This document shows positions 42,058-50,359 of a stretch of DNA of 64,000 nucleotides, piece after piece. Below the pieces are notes generated by a model. It searched no databases and was not told the origin of the DNA. It was given only the letters and a program-made list of their open reading frames with translations. Numbering within the stretch: position 1 is the first letter of the stretch; each line of letters begins with the position of its first letter. The DNA is from Protaetiibacter mangrovi. Lineage in GTDB: Bacteria > Actinomycetota > Actinomycetes > Actinomycetales > Microbacteriaceae. The stretch lies in contig NZ_JANTHX010000007.1 in NCBI RefSeq assembly GCF_024752305.1, positions 402,306 to 466,305 of the forward strand, in the 5' to 3' direction. Position numbers and translations under genes: made by a program.

Positions 42058-42998
42058 GCCTGCTCCGGCTGGAATTCGGCGGGCAGCGGCGGGAAGTCCT
42101 CGCCGACCGACTGCGCGTTCTCGCGCAGCACCGGGGCGAGCTCGGATGCGATCGCCGCGGCGCTCCAGCCGCCGTCGCGGAACTCGCTCAGCACCGGCTC
42201 GGGGTGGGTCCACAGCTGGATCCGGTCGCCACCGGCTCCGATCACCTGGCCGGTGATGCCGGCCGCCTCGTCCGAGGCGAGGAAGGCCACCAGCCCGGCC
42301 ACGTCGTCCGCGGTGCCGAAGCCCAGGTCCTTGCGGTAGAAATCGGGCATCGGCTGCCCGGCGTCCTCGGCGGCGATCGCGGCGGCGAAGTACGGCACGG
42401 TGCGGGTCATGGCGGTCGCGGCGACCGGGATGACGGCGTTCACGCCGATGCCGGCGCGCGACATCTCGAGCGCCCACGTGCGCACCATGCCGACGATGCC
42501 GGCCTTGGCCGCGGCGTAGTTCGTCTGCCCGAAGTTGCCGCGTTGGCCGGTCGGCGAGCCGATCGCGATGATGCGACCGGCGACGCCGTGCTCCTTGAAG
42601 TGGGCGTAGGCCTCGCGCACGCACGTGAAGGTGCCGCGCAGGTGCACGCGCACGACGGCGTCGAAGTCGTCGTCGGTCATCTTGAGAAGGCTCTTGTCGC
42701 GCAGCAGGCCCGCGTTGGTGACCAGGATGTCGAGTCCGCCGAAGGTCTCCACCGCGGTGCGCACCAGCTGCTGAGCGGTCTCGGTCTCGCCGACCGGCGC
42801 GACGACGGCGACCGCGCGGCCACCGTCTGACTCGATCGCGGCGACGGCCTCGGCCGCGGCGTCCGGGTCGACGTCGTTGACGACGACGGCGGCACCGTGT
42901 CGGGCGAGTTCGCGGGCGTAGGAGAGCCCGAGACCCCGGCCGCTTCCGGTGACGATGGCTGTCTTGCCCGCGAGGGTCGGCTGCTCGGATGCGGTCAT
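42054..42998 (-). CDS. Short-chain dehydrogenase/reductase (3-hydroxyacyl-CoA dehydrogenase type)
   Basis: Classical SDR of 314 aa. The cofactor motif TGSGRGLG spans 17-24, NAG is at 95-97, Ser148 and Tyr161/Lys165 form the catalytic set (NYAAAKAG). The acidic residue after strand 2 (ND, 41-42) favours NAD(H). The C-terminal extension of about 60 aa beyond the Rossmann core resembles the dehydrogenase part of peroxisomal multifunctional enzymes. Start ATG 42998 has GGAGAG upstream. It is first gene of an operon divergent from marR. Confidence 0.92.
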   Translation of the reverse strand: MTASEQPTLAGKTAIVTGSGRGLGLSYARELARHGAAVVVNDVDPDAAAEAVAAIESDGGRAVAVVAPVGETETAQQLVRTAVETFGGLDILVTNAGLLRDKSLLKMTDDDFDAVVRVHLRGTFTCVREAYAHFKEHGVAGRIIAIGSPTGQRGNFGQTNYAAAKAGIVGMVRTWALEMSRAGIGVNAVIPVAATAMTRTVPYFAAAIAAEDAGQPMPDFYRKDLGFGTADDVAGLVAFLASDEAAGITGQVIGAGGDRIQLWTHPEPVLSEFRDGGWSAAAIASELAPVLRENAQSVGEDFPPLPAEFQPEQA

Positions 42999-43051
42999 CG
43001 ATCTCTCCTTCGGCTGCGCGGCGATGCGCACCGGCCCAGCTTGCCAGATCA

Positions 43052-43064
43052 TCAGGTTTCCTGT
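43052..43064. promoter_or_regulatory. MarR-type operator, copy 2
   Basis: TCAGG-TTT-CCTGT, differing by the last base from the perfect palindrome at 39109-39121. It lies in the 125-bp divergent region between the SDR operon and the MarR gene, 54 bp before the SDR start. Confidence 0.6.
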
Positions 43065-43123
43065 CCATTCCGCGGTAACCTGGTGACCCCTAGGCTGGGC
43101 TGACAGCCGCGGAAGGAGCCCGG

Positions 43124-43561
43124 GTGACGCAGGACGATCAGGCCACACTGCTGTATCTCGTCAAGCAGGTCGAGCTCGCGGTGCGCGCCCGACTCGACGG
43201 CGTCGTCGCCGCGGAAGGGCTCACCACCATCCAGTACACCGCGCTCACGGTGCTCGAGCGGCATCCCGACCTGACGAGCGCGGCACTCGCCCGGCATTCC
43301 TTCGTGCGGGCGCAGACGATGGGAGAGCTCGTCGCCGCGCTCGACGCCCGTGGCCTCATCGAGCGGCACCCCGACCCGCGCTCGCGGCGGCAGAACCTCA
43401 TCCGCCTCACGGCCGACGGGCGCCGCGTGCTCGAGGCACTGCGCGAACCGGTCGCACAGCTCGAGCAGCGGATGACGGCGCAGACCTCCGCCTCGCGCGT
43501 CGCGACCGCGCGCGCGGCGCTCGAGGCGTGGCGCGACGCGTTGAGCGCACCCGACGACTGA
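43124..43561 (+). CDS. MarR-family transcriptional regulator
   Basis: Winged-helix dimeric regulator of 145 aa, GTG start at 43124 with GGAAGGAG upstream. The HTH spans about 45-95: LTSAALARHSFVRAQTMGELVAALDARGLIERHPDPRSRRQNLI, with the wing in the DPRSRR segment. Relatives that control hydroxycinnamate and benzoate CoA pathways (CouR, FerC, BadR types) respond to aryl-CoA thioesters. Divergence from a CoA-ligase/SDR operon and two matching operators fit that model. It converges on pobA. Confidence 0.9.
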   Translation: MTQDDQATLLYLVKQVELAVRARLDGVVAAEGLTTIQYTALTVLERHPDLTSAALARHSFVRAQTMGELVAALDARGLIERHPDPRSRRQNLIRLTADGRRVLEALREPVAQLEQRMTAQTSASRVATARAALEAWRDALSAPDD

Positions 43562-43572
43562 CCCGCGGCTGC

Positions 43573-44766
43573 TCAATCCCCGTGGGAGGTGGGCAGCGGC
43601 CAGCCCGTGTAGGCCTCGGCGAGATAGGTGCGGCCCGCCGCCGAGTCGACGACGGTGCGCAGTTCGCCGAGCTGGCGCAGTCGGTCGAAATCGCTCGACT
43701 GGGGCGCGAGGTGCAGCATGCTCGTCATCCACCAGGAGAACTGCTGCGCCTTCCAGATGCGGTCGAGGGCCTGCGCGGCGTAGCCGTCGACGAGCCGCGC
43801 ATCACCCTCGAGCAGCAGCGCGCGCAGCGCGCGGGCGAGCAGCACGACGTCGGCGATCGCCAGGTTCATGCCCTTGGCTCCCGTCGGCGGCACGGTGTGT
43901 GCGGCGTCGCCGACGAGGGCGGCACGTCCGTTCCGCAGCTCGTGGGCCACGAAGCTGCGGAAGCGCAGCACGTCGCGCTGGAAGATCGGGCCCTCGTGGA
44001 GGGTGGTGCCCGGCACGCGGGACTGCAGGGTGTCCCAGATCTCGGCCTCCGACAGCGCGTCCGGGTCGGCCTCCGGGTCGCACTGGAAGTACATGCGCTG
44101 CACCTCGGGGCTCCGCTGGCTGACCAGCGCGAAGCCGTTCTCGGAGTTCGAGTAGATGAGCTCGTCGGCGCTCGGCGGCGCCTCGCAGAGGATGCCGAAC
44201 CAGGCGAACGGGTACTCGCGGAAGTAGCCGCCGGTCTGCGAACCGGTGACGGCGGCACGCACGACGCTGCGCGATCCGTCCGCGCCGACCACGAAGTCGG
44301 CGTCGACCACGAGCTGCTCGCCCCCGGCGTCGACCGCGACGACGCGCGGCCGGTCGGTGTCGACGCCCTCGACGTGGTCGGCGGTCGTCTCGAAGCGGAT
44401 GTCCTGCCCGGCACCGAGCCGCAGCGCCAGCAGGTCGATCAGCACCTCGTGCTGCGGGTACAGCCAGACGCTGCGGCCGACGAGCGCCGCGAAGTCGATG
44501 CGGTGCCCCTCCCCCGCGAACCGCAGCTCGACGCCGTCGTGGCGGTGCCCCACGGTGTCGACACGGGTGCCCGGGTCGAGGGCGCGCAGCAGCTCGACGG
44601 TGCCCTGCTCGAGGATGCCCGCGCGGATCGTGGTCTCGATCTGCTCGCGGGTGCGGGAGTCGAGGATCACCGAGTCGATGCCGGCGTCGGCCAGCAGCTG
44701 CGAGAGCACGAGGCCGGCGGGACCGGCGCCGACGATGGCGACGCGGGTGCGGAGGGTGTCGGACAT
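43573..44766 (-). CDS. pobA: 4-hydroxybenzoate 3-monooxygenase
   Basis: FAD-dependent para-hydroxylase turning 4-hydroxybenzoate into protocatechuate with NAD(P)H and O2. It is 397 aa, close to the 394 of pseudomonad PobA. Markers are VAIVGAGPAGLVLSQLLADAGI (GxGxxG at 13-18), RAGILEQGTVELL, DFVVGADGSRS and GDAAHTVPPTGAKGMNLAIAD. It lies alone on the minus strand, convergent with marR, and has a candidate IclR site at 44829-44849. Its product feeds pcaHG at 45745. Confidence 0.95.
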   Translation of the reverse strand: MSDTLRTRVAIVGAGPAGLVLSQLLADAGIDSVILDSRTREQIETTIRAGILEQGTVELLRALDPGTRVDTVGHRHDGVELRFAGEGHRIDFAALVGRSVWLYPQHEVLIDLLALRLGAGQDIRFETTADHVEGVDTDRPRVVAVDAGGEQLVVDADFVVGADGSRSVVRAAVTGSQTGGYFREYPFAWFGILCEAPPSADELIYSNSENGFALVSQRSPEVQRMYFQCDPEADPDALSEAEIWDTLQSRVPGTTLHEGPIFQRDVLRFRSFVAHELRNGRAALVGDAAHTVPPTGAKGMNLAIADVVLLARALRALLLEGDARLVDGYAAQALDRIWKAQQFSWWMTSMLHLAPQSSDFDRLRQLGELRTVVDSAAGRTYLAEAYTGWPLPTSHGD

Positions 44767-44828
44767 GGGCGTCTCCTTCGACGTCGGGACGCGACATTGT
44801 GCGCAGGGGAGACGGGGATGCGCGGGGC

Positions 44829-44849
44829 GATTCCCGATGAACGGGGATC
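44829..44849. promoter_or_regulatory. Putative IclR (PcaR/PobR-type) operator upstream of pobA
   Basis: GATTCCCG-atgaa-CGGGGATC, an inverted repeat with one mismatch in eight, 63 bp upstream of the pobA start. A related repeat lies at 45656-45679 in front of the IclR gene and pcaH. Confidence 0.5.
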
Positions 44850-44876
44850 TAGGTGGTCGAGGAGCGACGCCGGCGC

Positions 44877-45629
44877 TCAGTGGCGGTAGCCGAGGGAGCG
44901 CTCGATGTCGCGCGCAGCACGGTGCAGCTCGACGATCGCGAACTCCGGCTGGGCGTCGCGGGGCAGCACCACCGAGAGCGCCGCGATCACCCGCCCCGTC
45001 TCATCCCGGATCGGCACGGCGATCCCGGTCGCCACCTCCTCGATGAACCCCGGGGCGACCGCGTGGCCGAGCGTGCGGATCTCGGCGAGCTTGCGCCGAA
45101 CGGCGGCCGGGTCGGTGAGGGTCGCCGCGGTGAGCGGATGCAGCGGGGCCGCGAGCACGCGTTCCTGCAGTTCGCGGTCGCCGAAGGCGAGCAGCACCAG
45201 GCCCGAACTGGAGGCGTGCAGCGGCAGCCGGCCCGCGATCCGGGTGACGTTGGAGCCGCTGGCGGGGCTGCTGAGGCGTTCGAGGAAGAGCGCCTCGTCC
45301 TGTTCGAGGATGGCGAGCTGGGTGTGCTCGCGCACGCGCGACTGCACGCGCTCCATGAACGGCAGCGCCGCCTGCCGGAGACGCAGCGCCCGGGAGGAGC
45401 GGGTGGCCAGCTCCCACAGGCGCATGCCGATGCGCACCCGGCGGTCCTCGTCGCGCTCGAGCAGACCGGCCTCGACGAGCTCGCCGACGATGCGGTGCGC
45501 CGAGGAGCTCGGCAACCCCGCCCGTCGCCCGATCTCCGCCGTCGTCTGCACGGTGCGGGTGGGGGTGAAGGTCTCGAGCACGCGCACGAGCCGGTCGGTC
45601 ACCGAGTCGCCGGAGGTCGAGTTCGCCAC
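44877..45629 (-). CDS. IclR-family regulator of the pob/pca genes
   Basis: 250 aa. The N-terminal winged helix (about 8-70) contains TTAEIGRRAGLPSSSAHRIVGELVEAGLLERDED, and a GAF-like effector domain follows (about 80-250) with IGMRLWELATRSSRALRLRQAALPFMERV. The GTG at 45629 is a conservative choice; an upstream ATG would add about nine residues. Its position between pobA and pcaH is that of PcaR/PcaU/PobR-like regulators, which respond to 3-oxoadipate, protocatechuate or 4-hydroxybenzoate. Matching dyads precede pobA and this gene. Confidence 0.9.
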   Translation of the reverse strand: MANSTSGDSVTDRLVRVLETFTPTRTVQTTAEIGRRAGLPSSSAHRIVGELVEAGLLERDEDRRVRIGMRLWELATRSSRALRLRQAALPFMERVQSRVREHTQLAILEQDEALFLERLSSPASGSNVTRIAGRLPLHASSSGLVLLAFGDRELQERVLAAPLHPLTAATLTDPAAVRRKLAEIRTLGHAVAPGFIEEVATGIAVPIRDETGRVIAALSVVLPRDAQPEFAIVELHRAARDIERSLGYRH

Positions 45630-45655
45630 GGGCCCAGGATGCCACAGCGGCATCC

Positions 45656-45679
45656 GATTCCCATTCAGCGGGAACGATC
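45656..45679. promoter_or_regulatory. Putative IclR operator between the regulator and pcaH
   Basis: GATTCCC (45656-45662) and GGGAACGATC (45670-45679) form an imperfect dyad similar to the pobA-proximal site at 44829-44849. It lies between the divergent IclR gene and pcaH. Confidence 0.45.
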
Positions 45680-45744
45680 TCGCGGGGACGGAGGCCAGGG
45701 CCGACGATGGAGCGACCGCATCCGTGTGGCGTCGAAGGGGACCC

Positions 45745-46554
45745 ATGACCGACATCGCCGCAGCGCCCGAGAGCCTGCTCGCCGCGCCCGACCAGGCGTC
45801 GCAGCGCGAGATCACGCGGGAGATCACCGAGCTGCACGCCGCCTACCGCACGCGGGAAGGCGCGGGCGAGACGCTGCACGCCACGATGCACGACTTCCCG
45901 CCGTACCGCTCCAGCATCCTGCGCCACCCCACCAAGAATCCGAAGCTCGTCGACCCCGAGACGATCGAGCTGTTCTCGCCCGCCTTCGGCCAGCGCGACG
46001 TCGCGAAGATCGAGTCCGACCTGACGCTGCAGCACGCCGGCGAACCGCTCGGCGAGCGCATCACCGTGCGCGGGCGGCTGCTCGACTCCTGGGGTCGCCC
46101 GCTCGCGAATCAGCTCGTCGAGATCTGGCAGGCGAACTCGGCCGGCCGCTACATCCACCAACGCGACCAGCATCCGGCGCCCCTCGACCCCAACTTCACG
46201 GGCGCGGGCCGCACGGTCACCGACGACGCGGGCGAGTACCTCTTCACGACCATCAAGCCCGGGCCCTACCCGTGGAAGAACCACGTCAACGCCTGGCGGC
46301 CCGCCCACATCCACTTCTCGGTGTTCGGCACCTCGTTCACGCAGCGGCTCGTCACCCAGATGTACTTCCCCGGCGACCCGCTGTTCGCGCTCGATCCCAT
46401 CTACCAGTCGATCCACCGCCAGACGGACCGCGACAACCTGGTGAGCGCCTACGACCACGACCTGACGGTGCCCGAGTTCTCGATGGGCTACCGCTTCGAC
46501 ATCGTCGTCGACGGCCCGGATGCCACCTGGACCGAGGGCGAGGAGGAGCACTGA
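45745..46554 (+). CDS. pcaH: Protocatechuate 3,4-dioxygenase beta subunit
   Basis: Intradiol ring-cleavage subunit carrying the Fe(III). It is 269 aa. Ligands are Tyr136 (GRYIHQRDQ), Tyr175 (PGPYPWKNH), His188 and His190 (RPAHIHFSVFG), with spacings of 39, 13 and 2 exactly as in the reference enzyme. Start ATG 45745 follows AAGGGG. The stop overlaps pcaG by one base. It converts protocatechuate to 3-carboxy-cis,cis-muconate together with pcaG. Confidence 0.96.
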   Translation: MTDIAAAPESLLAAPDQASQREITREITELHAAYRTREGAGETLHATMHDFPPYRSSILRHPTKNPKLVDPETIELFSPAFGQRDVAKIESDLTLQHAGEPLGERITVRGRLLDSWGRPLANQLVEIWQANSAGRYIHQRDQHPAPLDPNFTGAGRTVTDDAGEYLFTTIKPGPYPWKNHVNAWRPAHIHFSVFGTSFTQRLVTQMYFPGDPLFALDPIYQSIHRQTDRDNLVSAYDHDLTVPEFSMGYRFDIVVDGPDATWTEGEEEH

Positions 46555-47117
46555 TGGGCGCGCCGCGGAAGACCCACGCCCCCTCGGCCGGCCAGACGGT
46601 CGGCCCGTTCTTCGCCTTCGGGCTCGCGTACCCGAAGATGCACGAGGTGGTGTTCCCGCACTCCGCAGGCGCCATCGTGCTCGGCGGCACGGTGTTCGAC
46701 GGGGCGGGAGCGCCGATCCCGGATGCGATCGTCGAGATCTGGGGTGCGGATGCCGACGGCTCGGTTGCCCGGGCACGCGGGGCGCGGCGCCGCGACGACC
46801 ACAGCTTCACCGGCTTCGGGCGCGCGATGACCGACGACGAGGGGCACTACGAGTTCTGGACCCGCGAACCCGGCCCGAGCGGGTCGGGTGCGGCGCCGTT
46901 CTTCGCCGCTGTCGTGTTCGCGCGCGGGCTGCCCGACAAGCTGCACACCCGCATCTACCTCCCCTCGGATGCGGCAGTGCTCGACGCGGACCCGCTGCTC
47001 GCGTCCCTCGACGCCGACGAGCGCGCTACCCTCGTCGCGACACGCACGCCCGATGGCGGACTGCACCACGACATCCGATTGCAGGGCGAGAAGGAGACGG
47101 TCTTCCTTGCCTTCTGA
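46554..47117 (+). CDS. pcaG: Protocatechuate 3,4-dioxygenase alpha subunit
   Basis: Non-catalytic partner of PcaH, 187 aa. SAGQTVGPFFAFGLAYP near the N-terminus, IPDAIVEIWGADADG and the late LHTRIYLP region are typical. Iron ligands are absent as expected for the alpha subunit. Its last 11 bases overlap the likely TTG start of pcaB. Confidence 0.95.
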   Translation: MGAPRKTHAPSAGQTVGPFFAFGLAYPKMHEVVFPHSAGAIVLGGTVFDGAGAPIPDAIVEIWGADADGSVARARGARRRDDHSFTGFGRAMTDDEGHYEFWTREPGPSGSGAAPFFAAVVFARGLPDKLHTRIYLPSDAAVLDADPLLASLDADERATLVATRTPDGGLHHDIRLQGEKETVFLAF

Positions 47118-48427
47118 CCCCTTCGACGTCGGGTTGCTGAGCCCCGTCACCGCGGGACACGACGCCGCCGTCTCGGACGACGCGGTCGTCGACGCGCTCG
47201 TCGTAGCCGAGGTCGCGCTCGTGCGCGCACTCGCCTCGCTCGGCGCGGTAGACGGCACCGTCGCCGACGCCGTCGCGGACGCCCTCCGCGGCTACGGCGT
47301 GGACGCAGCCGAGCTCGCGGCCGCCGCGCCGGGTGGCGGCAACCCCGTGATCCCGCTCGTCGGCCTGCTGCGGGCGCGGGTGCCCGCCGACGCGCGCGCG
47401 TGGGTGCACCGCGGCGCCACCAGCCAGGACGTGCTCGACACGGCGCTCATGCTCGGCGCTCATGCTCGTCGCCCGGGACGCCGCGGATGCCGTGCTCGGG
47501 CAGCTGCGCGCGACCGCCGAGGCACTGACGGTCGGCGCTCGGACGCATCGCGACGTGGTCGCCGCGGCCCGCACCCTCACCCAGCACGCGGTCCCCACCA
47601 CGGTGGGGGCGCGGCTCGCCGGCTGGGTGCGCGGCGTCGACCGCGCGGCCGTCCGGCTCGAGGCGGCACGCGACGCGCTGCCGGCCCAGCTCGGCGGTGC
47701 GGCGGGCACGCTCGCGGCATCCGTCGACGAGTTCGGCGTCGGGTTCGCGGCGGCGCTTCCCGCCGCCTACGCCGCCGAGCTCGGGCTGGCCGCCCCGGAT
47801 GCCCCCTGGCACACCGCACGCTGGCCGATCACCGAGCTCGGCGATGCGCTCGTGCAGGCGCTCGACGCGCTCGGCGTGATCGCCGCCGACGTCGCGACGC
47901 TGTCGCGGCCCGAGATCGGCGAGCTCGCCGAGGGCTCGGGGGGCGGGTCGTCGGCGATGCCGCAGAAGGCGAACCCCGCCGAGTCGGTGCTCATCCGCTC
48001 GGCCGCCCTGCGTGCTCCGCAGCTCGGCGCCACCCTGCACCTGGCGGCGGCGACCGCCGTCGACGAGCGCCCCGACGGCGCCTGGCACGCCGAGTGGCCG
48101 ACGCTGCGCGAACTGCTGCGGCTCGCGCTCGGTGCCTCCGCCCACGCCGCCCACCTGGCGGCCGAGCTGCGGCTCGACCCCGCGGCGGTGCGGCGCAACC
48201 TCGAGCTGTCGGGCGGGCGCATCCTCGCCGAGCGTCTCGCGCGCGTGCTGGTGCCCCGCATCGGCGCCGAGCGCTTCGCCGAGCTGCTGACCGGCGATGC
48301 ACCGCTCGCCGACCGCATCCGGGAGCTGCCCGAGGCGGCCGACCTCGACGTCGAGGGCCTGCTCGACCCCGCGGGCTACACGGGTCTGGCGCCCGGTTTC
48401 GTCGACGAGCTCGGGGGCGACTCGTGA
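47107..48427 (+). pseudogene. pcaB: Frameshifted 3-carboxy-cis,cis-muconate cycloisomerase
   Basis: Fumarase/aspartase-fold cycloisomerase expected to lactonise 3-carboxymuconate. Reading from TTG 47107 (AAGGAG upstream) gives LPSDPFDVGLLSPVTAG, PGGGNPVIPLVG and HRGATSQDVLDTALML. The frame is then lost at a 13-bp tandem duplication (47442-47467) and resumes one frame over as LMLVARDAADAVLGQL, continuing through the signature GSSAMPQKANPAE to a stop at 48427. Without one repeat copy the protein would be 435 aa, a normal PcaB. As sequenced the product is truncated at about 120 native residues. It could be a true mutation, a reversible slippage allele or a sequencing/assembly error. Flanking pca genes are intact. 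Confidence 0.88.
47442..47467. repeat. 13-bp perfect tandem duplication inside pcaB
   Basis: GGCGCTCATGCTC occurs twice in direct succession (47442-47454 and 47455-47467). Thirteen bases shift the frame by +1. Removal of one copy restores continuous coding (DTALMLVARD), which shows that one copy is an insertion. Confidence 0.95.
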
Positions 48428-49206
48428 CCGTGCCCGCGATCGCCCTCACCGCCCCGGCCGGGCCGGACGACGCCCCGCTGCTCGTGCTCGGCCCCTCGCT
48501 CGGCACCTCGACGATCCTCTGGGAGGACGCCGTACCGGCTCTCGCCGAGCGCTATCGCGTCGTGGCCTGGGATCTGCCCGGCCACGGCACCGCCCCCGCC
48601 GCCCGCGCTCCGTTCACGGTCGCCGAGCTCGCGGATGCGGTGGCCGCTGCCGTGCCGGACGCGCAGTTCCTCTACGCGGGCGTCTCGCTCGGCGGGGCCA
48701 CCGGTCTCGAGCTGCTGCTGCGGCATCCGGACCGGGTACGAGCCGCGGCGATCCTCGCCTCGGGGGCGCAGATCGGCGACCCGACCGCATGGCACGAGCG
48801 CGCCGCGCAGGTGCGCGCCCAGAGCACCTCGAGCGTCATCGTCGGCTCCGCCCAGCGCTGGTTCGCCGACGGCTCGATGGCCCGCCGACCCGAGCTGACC
48901 GGGCGCCTACTGCACGCCCTGCAGGACGCCGACGACGAGAGTTATGCACTGTGCTGCGAAGCGCTCGCCGGCTACGACGTGCGGCCGGCGCTCGGACGCA
49001 TCCACGCCCCGGTGCTCGCGCTCTGGGGCAGACACGACCGGGTCGCCCCCGAGGCGAAGGCCGAGGAGGTCGCGGCGGGCGTCGCCGACGGCCGCGCGGT
49101 CGTCGTGGAGGACGCCGCCCACCTGCCCCCGGCCGAGCAACCGGAGGCCACCGCCCGCGCGCTGCGCGACTTCTTCGATCCCCGCACGGAAGGAACGGCC
49201 CGATGA
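48424..49206 (+). CDS. pcaD: 3-oxoadipate enol-lactonase
   Basis: Alpha/beta hydrolase of 260 aa that hydrolyses 3-oxoadipate enol-lactone to 3-oxoadipate. Nucleophile Ser88 is in YAGVSLGGATG; Asp is in WGRHDRVAP and His in AAHLPPAEQ. GTG start 48424 overlaps the pcaB stop (GTGA), so its translation may suffer if ribosomes leave pcaB early. PcaD is separate from PcaC here, unlike the fused PcaL of many rhodococci and streptomycetes. Confidence 0.93.
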   Translation: MTVPAIALTAPAGPDDAPLLVLGPSLGTSTILWEDAVPALAERYRVVAWDLPGHGTAPAARAPFTVAELADAVAAAVPDAQFLYAGVSLGGATGLELLLRHPDRVRAAAILASGAQIGDPTAWHERAAQVRAQSTSSVIVGSAQRWFADGSMARRPELTGRLLHALQDADDESYALCCEALAGYDVRPALGRIHAPVLALWGRHDRVAPEAKAEEVAAGVADGRAVVVEDAAHLPPAEQPEATARALRDFFDPRTEGTAR

Positions 49207-49616
49207 CACGACCCGACGGCGAGGGGCTGAGCGACGCCGAGCGCTACGCGCAGGGCATGACGGTGCGTCGCGCCGTGCTGTCGGATGCGCACGTCGACCG
49301 CTCGATCGCGAACACCTCCGAGCTCACCGCCGACTGGCAGGACTTCATCACGCGCGTCGCCTGGGGCGACGTGTGGTCGCGGCCGGGGCTCGACCGGCGC
49401 TCGCGCTCAGTCGCCGTGCTCAGCTCGCTCATCGCCCACGGCCACCACGAGGAGCTCGCGATGCACCTGCGCGCGGCGATCCGCAACGGCCTCACCGTCG
49501 ATGAGATCCGCGAGGTGATCCTGCAGTCGGCCATCTACTCCGGCGTGCCCGCGGCGAACTCCGCGTTCCGGATCGCCTCCGAGGTGCTCGGCGAGACCCC
49601 CGAGGAGCCCGCGTGA
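49203..49616 (+). CDS. pcaC: 4-carboxymuconolactone decarboxylase
   Basis: Decarboxylates 4-carboxymuconolactone to the 3-oxoadipate enol-lactone. It is 137 aa, an all-helical AhpD-like fold, with RSRSVAVLSSLIAHGHHEELAMHLRAAIRNGLTVDEI and QSAIYSGVPAANSAFRIA, both diagnostic. It overlaps pcaD and pcaI by four bases at each end. Confidence 0.95.
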   Translation: MTRPDGEGLSDAERYAQGMTVRRAVLSDAHVDRSIANTSELTADWQDFITRVAWGDVWSRPGLDRRSRSVAVLSSLIAHGHHEELAMHLRAAIRNGLTVDEIREVILQSAIYSGVPAANSAFRIASEVLGETPEEPA

Positions 49617-50359
49617 TCGACAAGACCGTCGCGACCGTCGCGGATGCGGTGGCCGGCATCCCGGACGGCGCGACCGTCATGATCGGCGGCTTCGGCCGCG
49701 CAGGGCAGCCCGTCGAGCTCATCGACGCCCTCATCGCGGGCGGGGCCGGTGACCTCACGATCGTCAGCAACAACGCCGGCAACGGCGACACCGGGCTCGC
49801 CGCGCTGCTCGCCGCCCGGCGGGTGCGGCGCATCATCTGCTCGTTCCCGCGCCAGCACGACTCCTGGGTGTTCGACGGCCTCTACCGGGCGGGCGAGATC
49901 GAGCTCGAGCTCGTGCCGCAGGGCAACCTGGCCGAACGCATCCGGGCCGCCGGCGCCGGCATCGGCGCCTTCTTCTCGCCCACCGGGGTGGGCACCGAGC
50001 TCGCCGCAGGCAAGGAGGAGCGGGTGATCGAGGGGCGCCGCTACGTGCTCGAATACCCGATCCGCGCCGACGTGGCGCTCGTCTCGGCGCTCAGAGCCGA
50101 CCGCTGGGGCAACCTCGTCTACCGCGAGACGGCCCGCAACTTCGGCCCCGTCATGGCGTCCGCCGCGACGACGACGATCGTGCAGGTCGACGAGGTGGTG
50201 CCGCTCGGCGCGCTCGACCCGGAGACGGTCGTGACGCCCGGGCTCTACGTCGACCGCGTCGTCGCGGTCGGCTCGCGCCCGTGGCTCGACGGTGGGGAGT
50301 TCGTCGGCGGCGTGGACGTCGAGGGGCGCCCGCTCGAGACCCCGGAGGCCGCGCGATGA
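49613..50359 (+). CDS. pcaI: 3-oxoadipate CoA-transferase subunit A
   Basis: Alpha subunit of the class I transferase moving CoA from succinyl-CoA to 3-oxoadipate. It is 248 aa with GTG start 49613. The CoA-binding glycine loop is MIGGFGRAGQP, followed by NNAGNGDTGLAALL and FFSPTGVGTELAAGKEER. It overlaps pcaC and pcaJ. Confidence 0.93.
   Translation: MIDKTVATVADAVAGIPDGATVMIGGFGRAGQPVELIDALIAGGAGDLTIVSNNAGNGDTGLAALLAARRVRRIICSFPRQHDSWVFDGLYRAGEIELELVPQGNLAERIRAAGAGIGAFFSPTGVGTELAAGKEERVIEGRRYVLEYPIRADVALVSALRADRWGNLVYRETARNFGPVMASAATTTIVQVDEVVPLGALDPETVVTPGLYVDRVVAVGSRPWLDGGEFVGGVDVEGRPLETPEAAR

Noticed and set aside
46888-49206. Single 772-aa frame running through pcaG, pcaB and pcaD
   Set aside because: It is a mosaic: only residues encoded at about 47107-47460 (pcaB N-terminus) and 48427-49206 (pcaD) are native. 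The rest is out-of-frame coding created by the pcaB frameshift.
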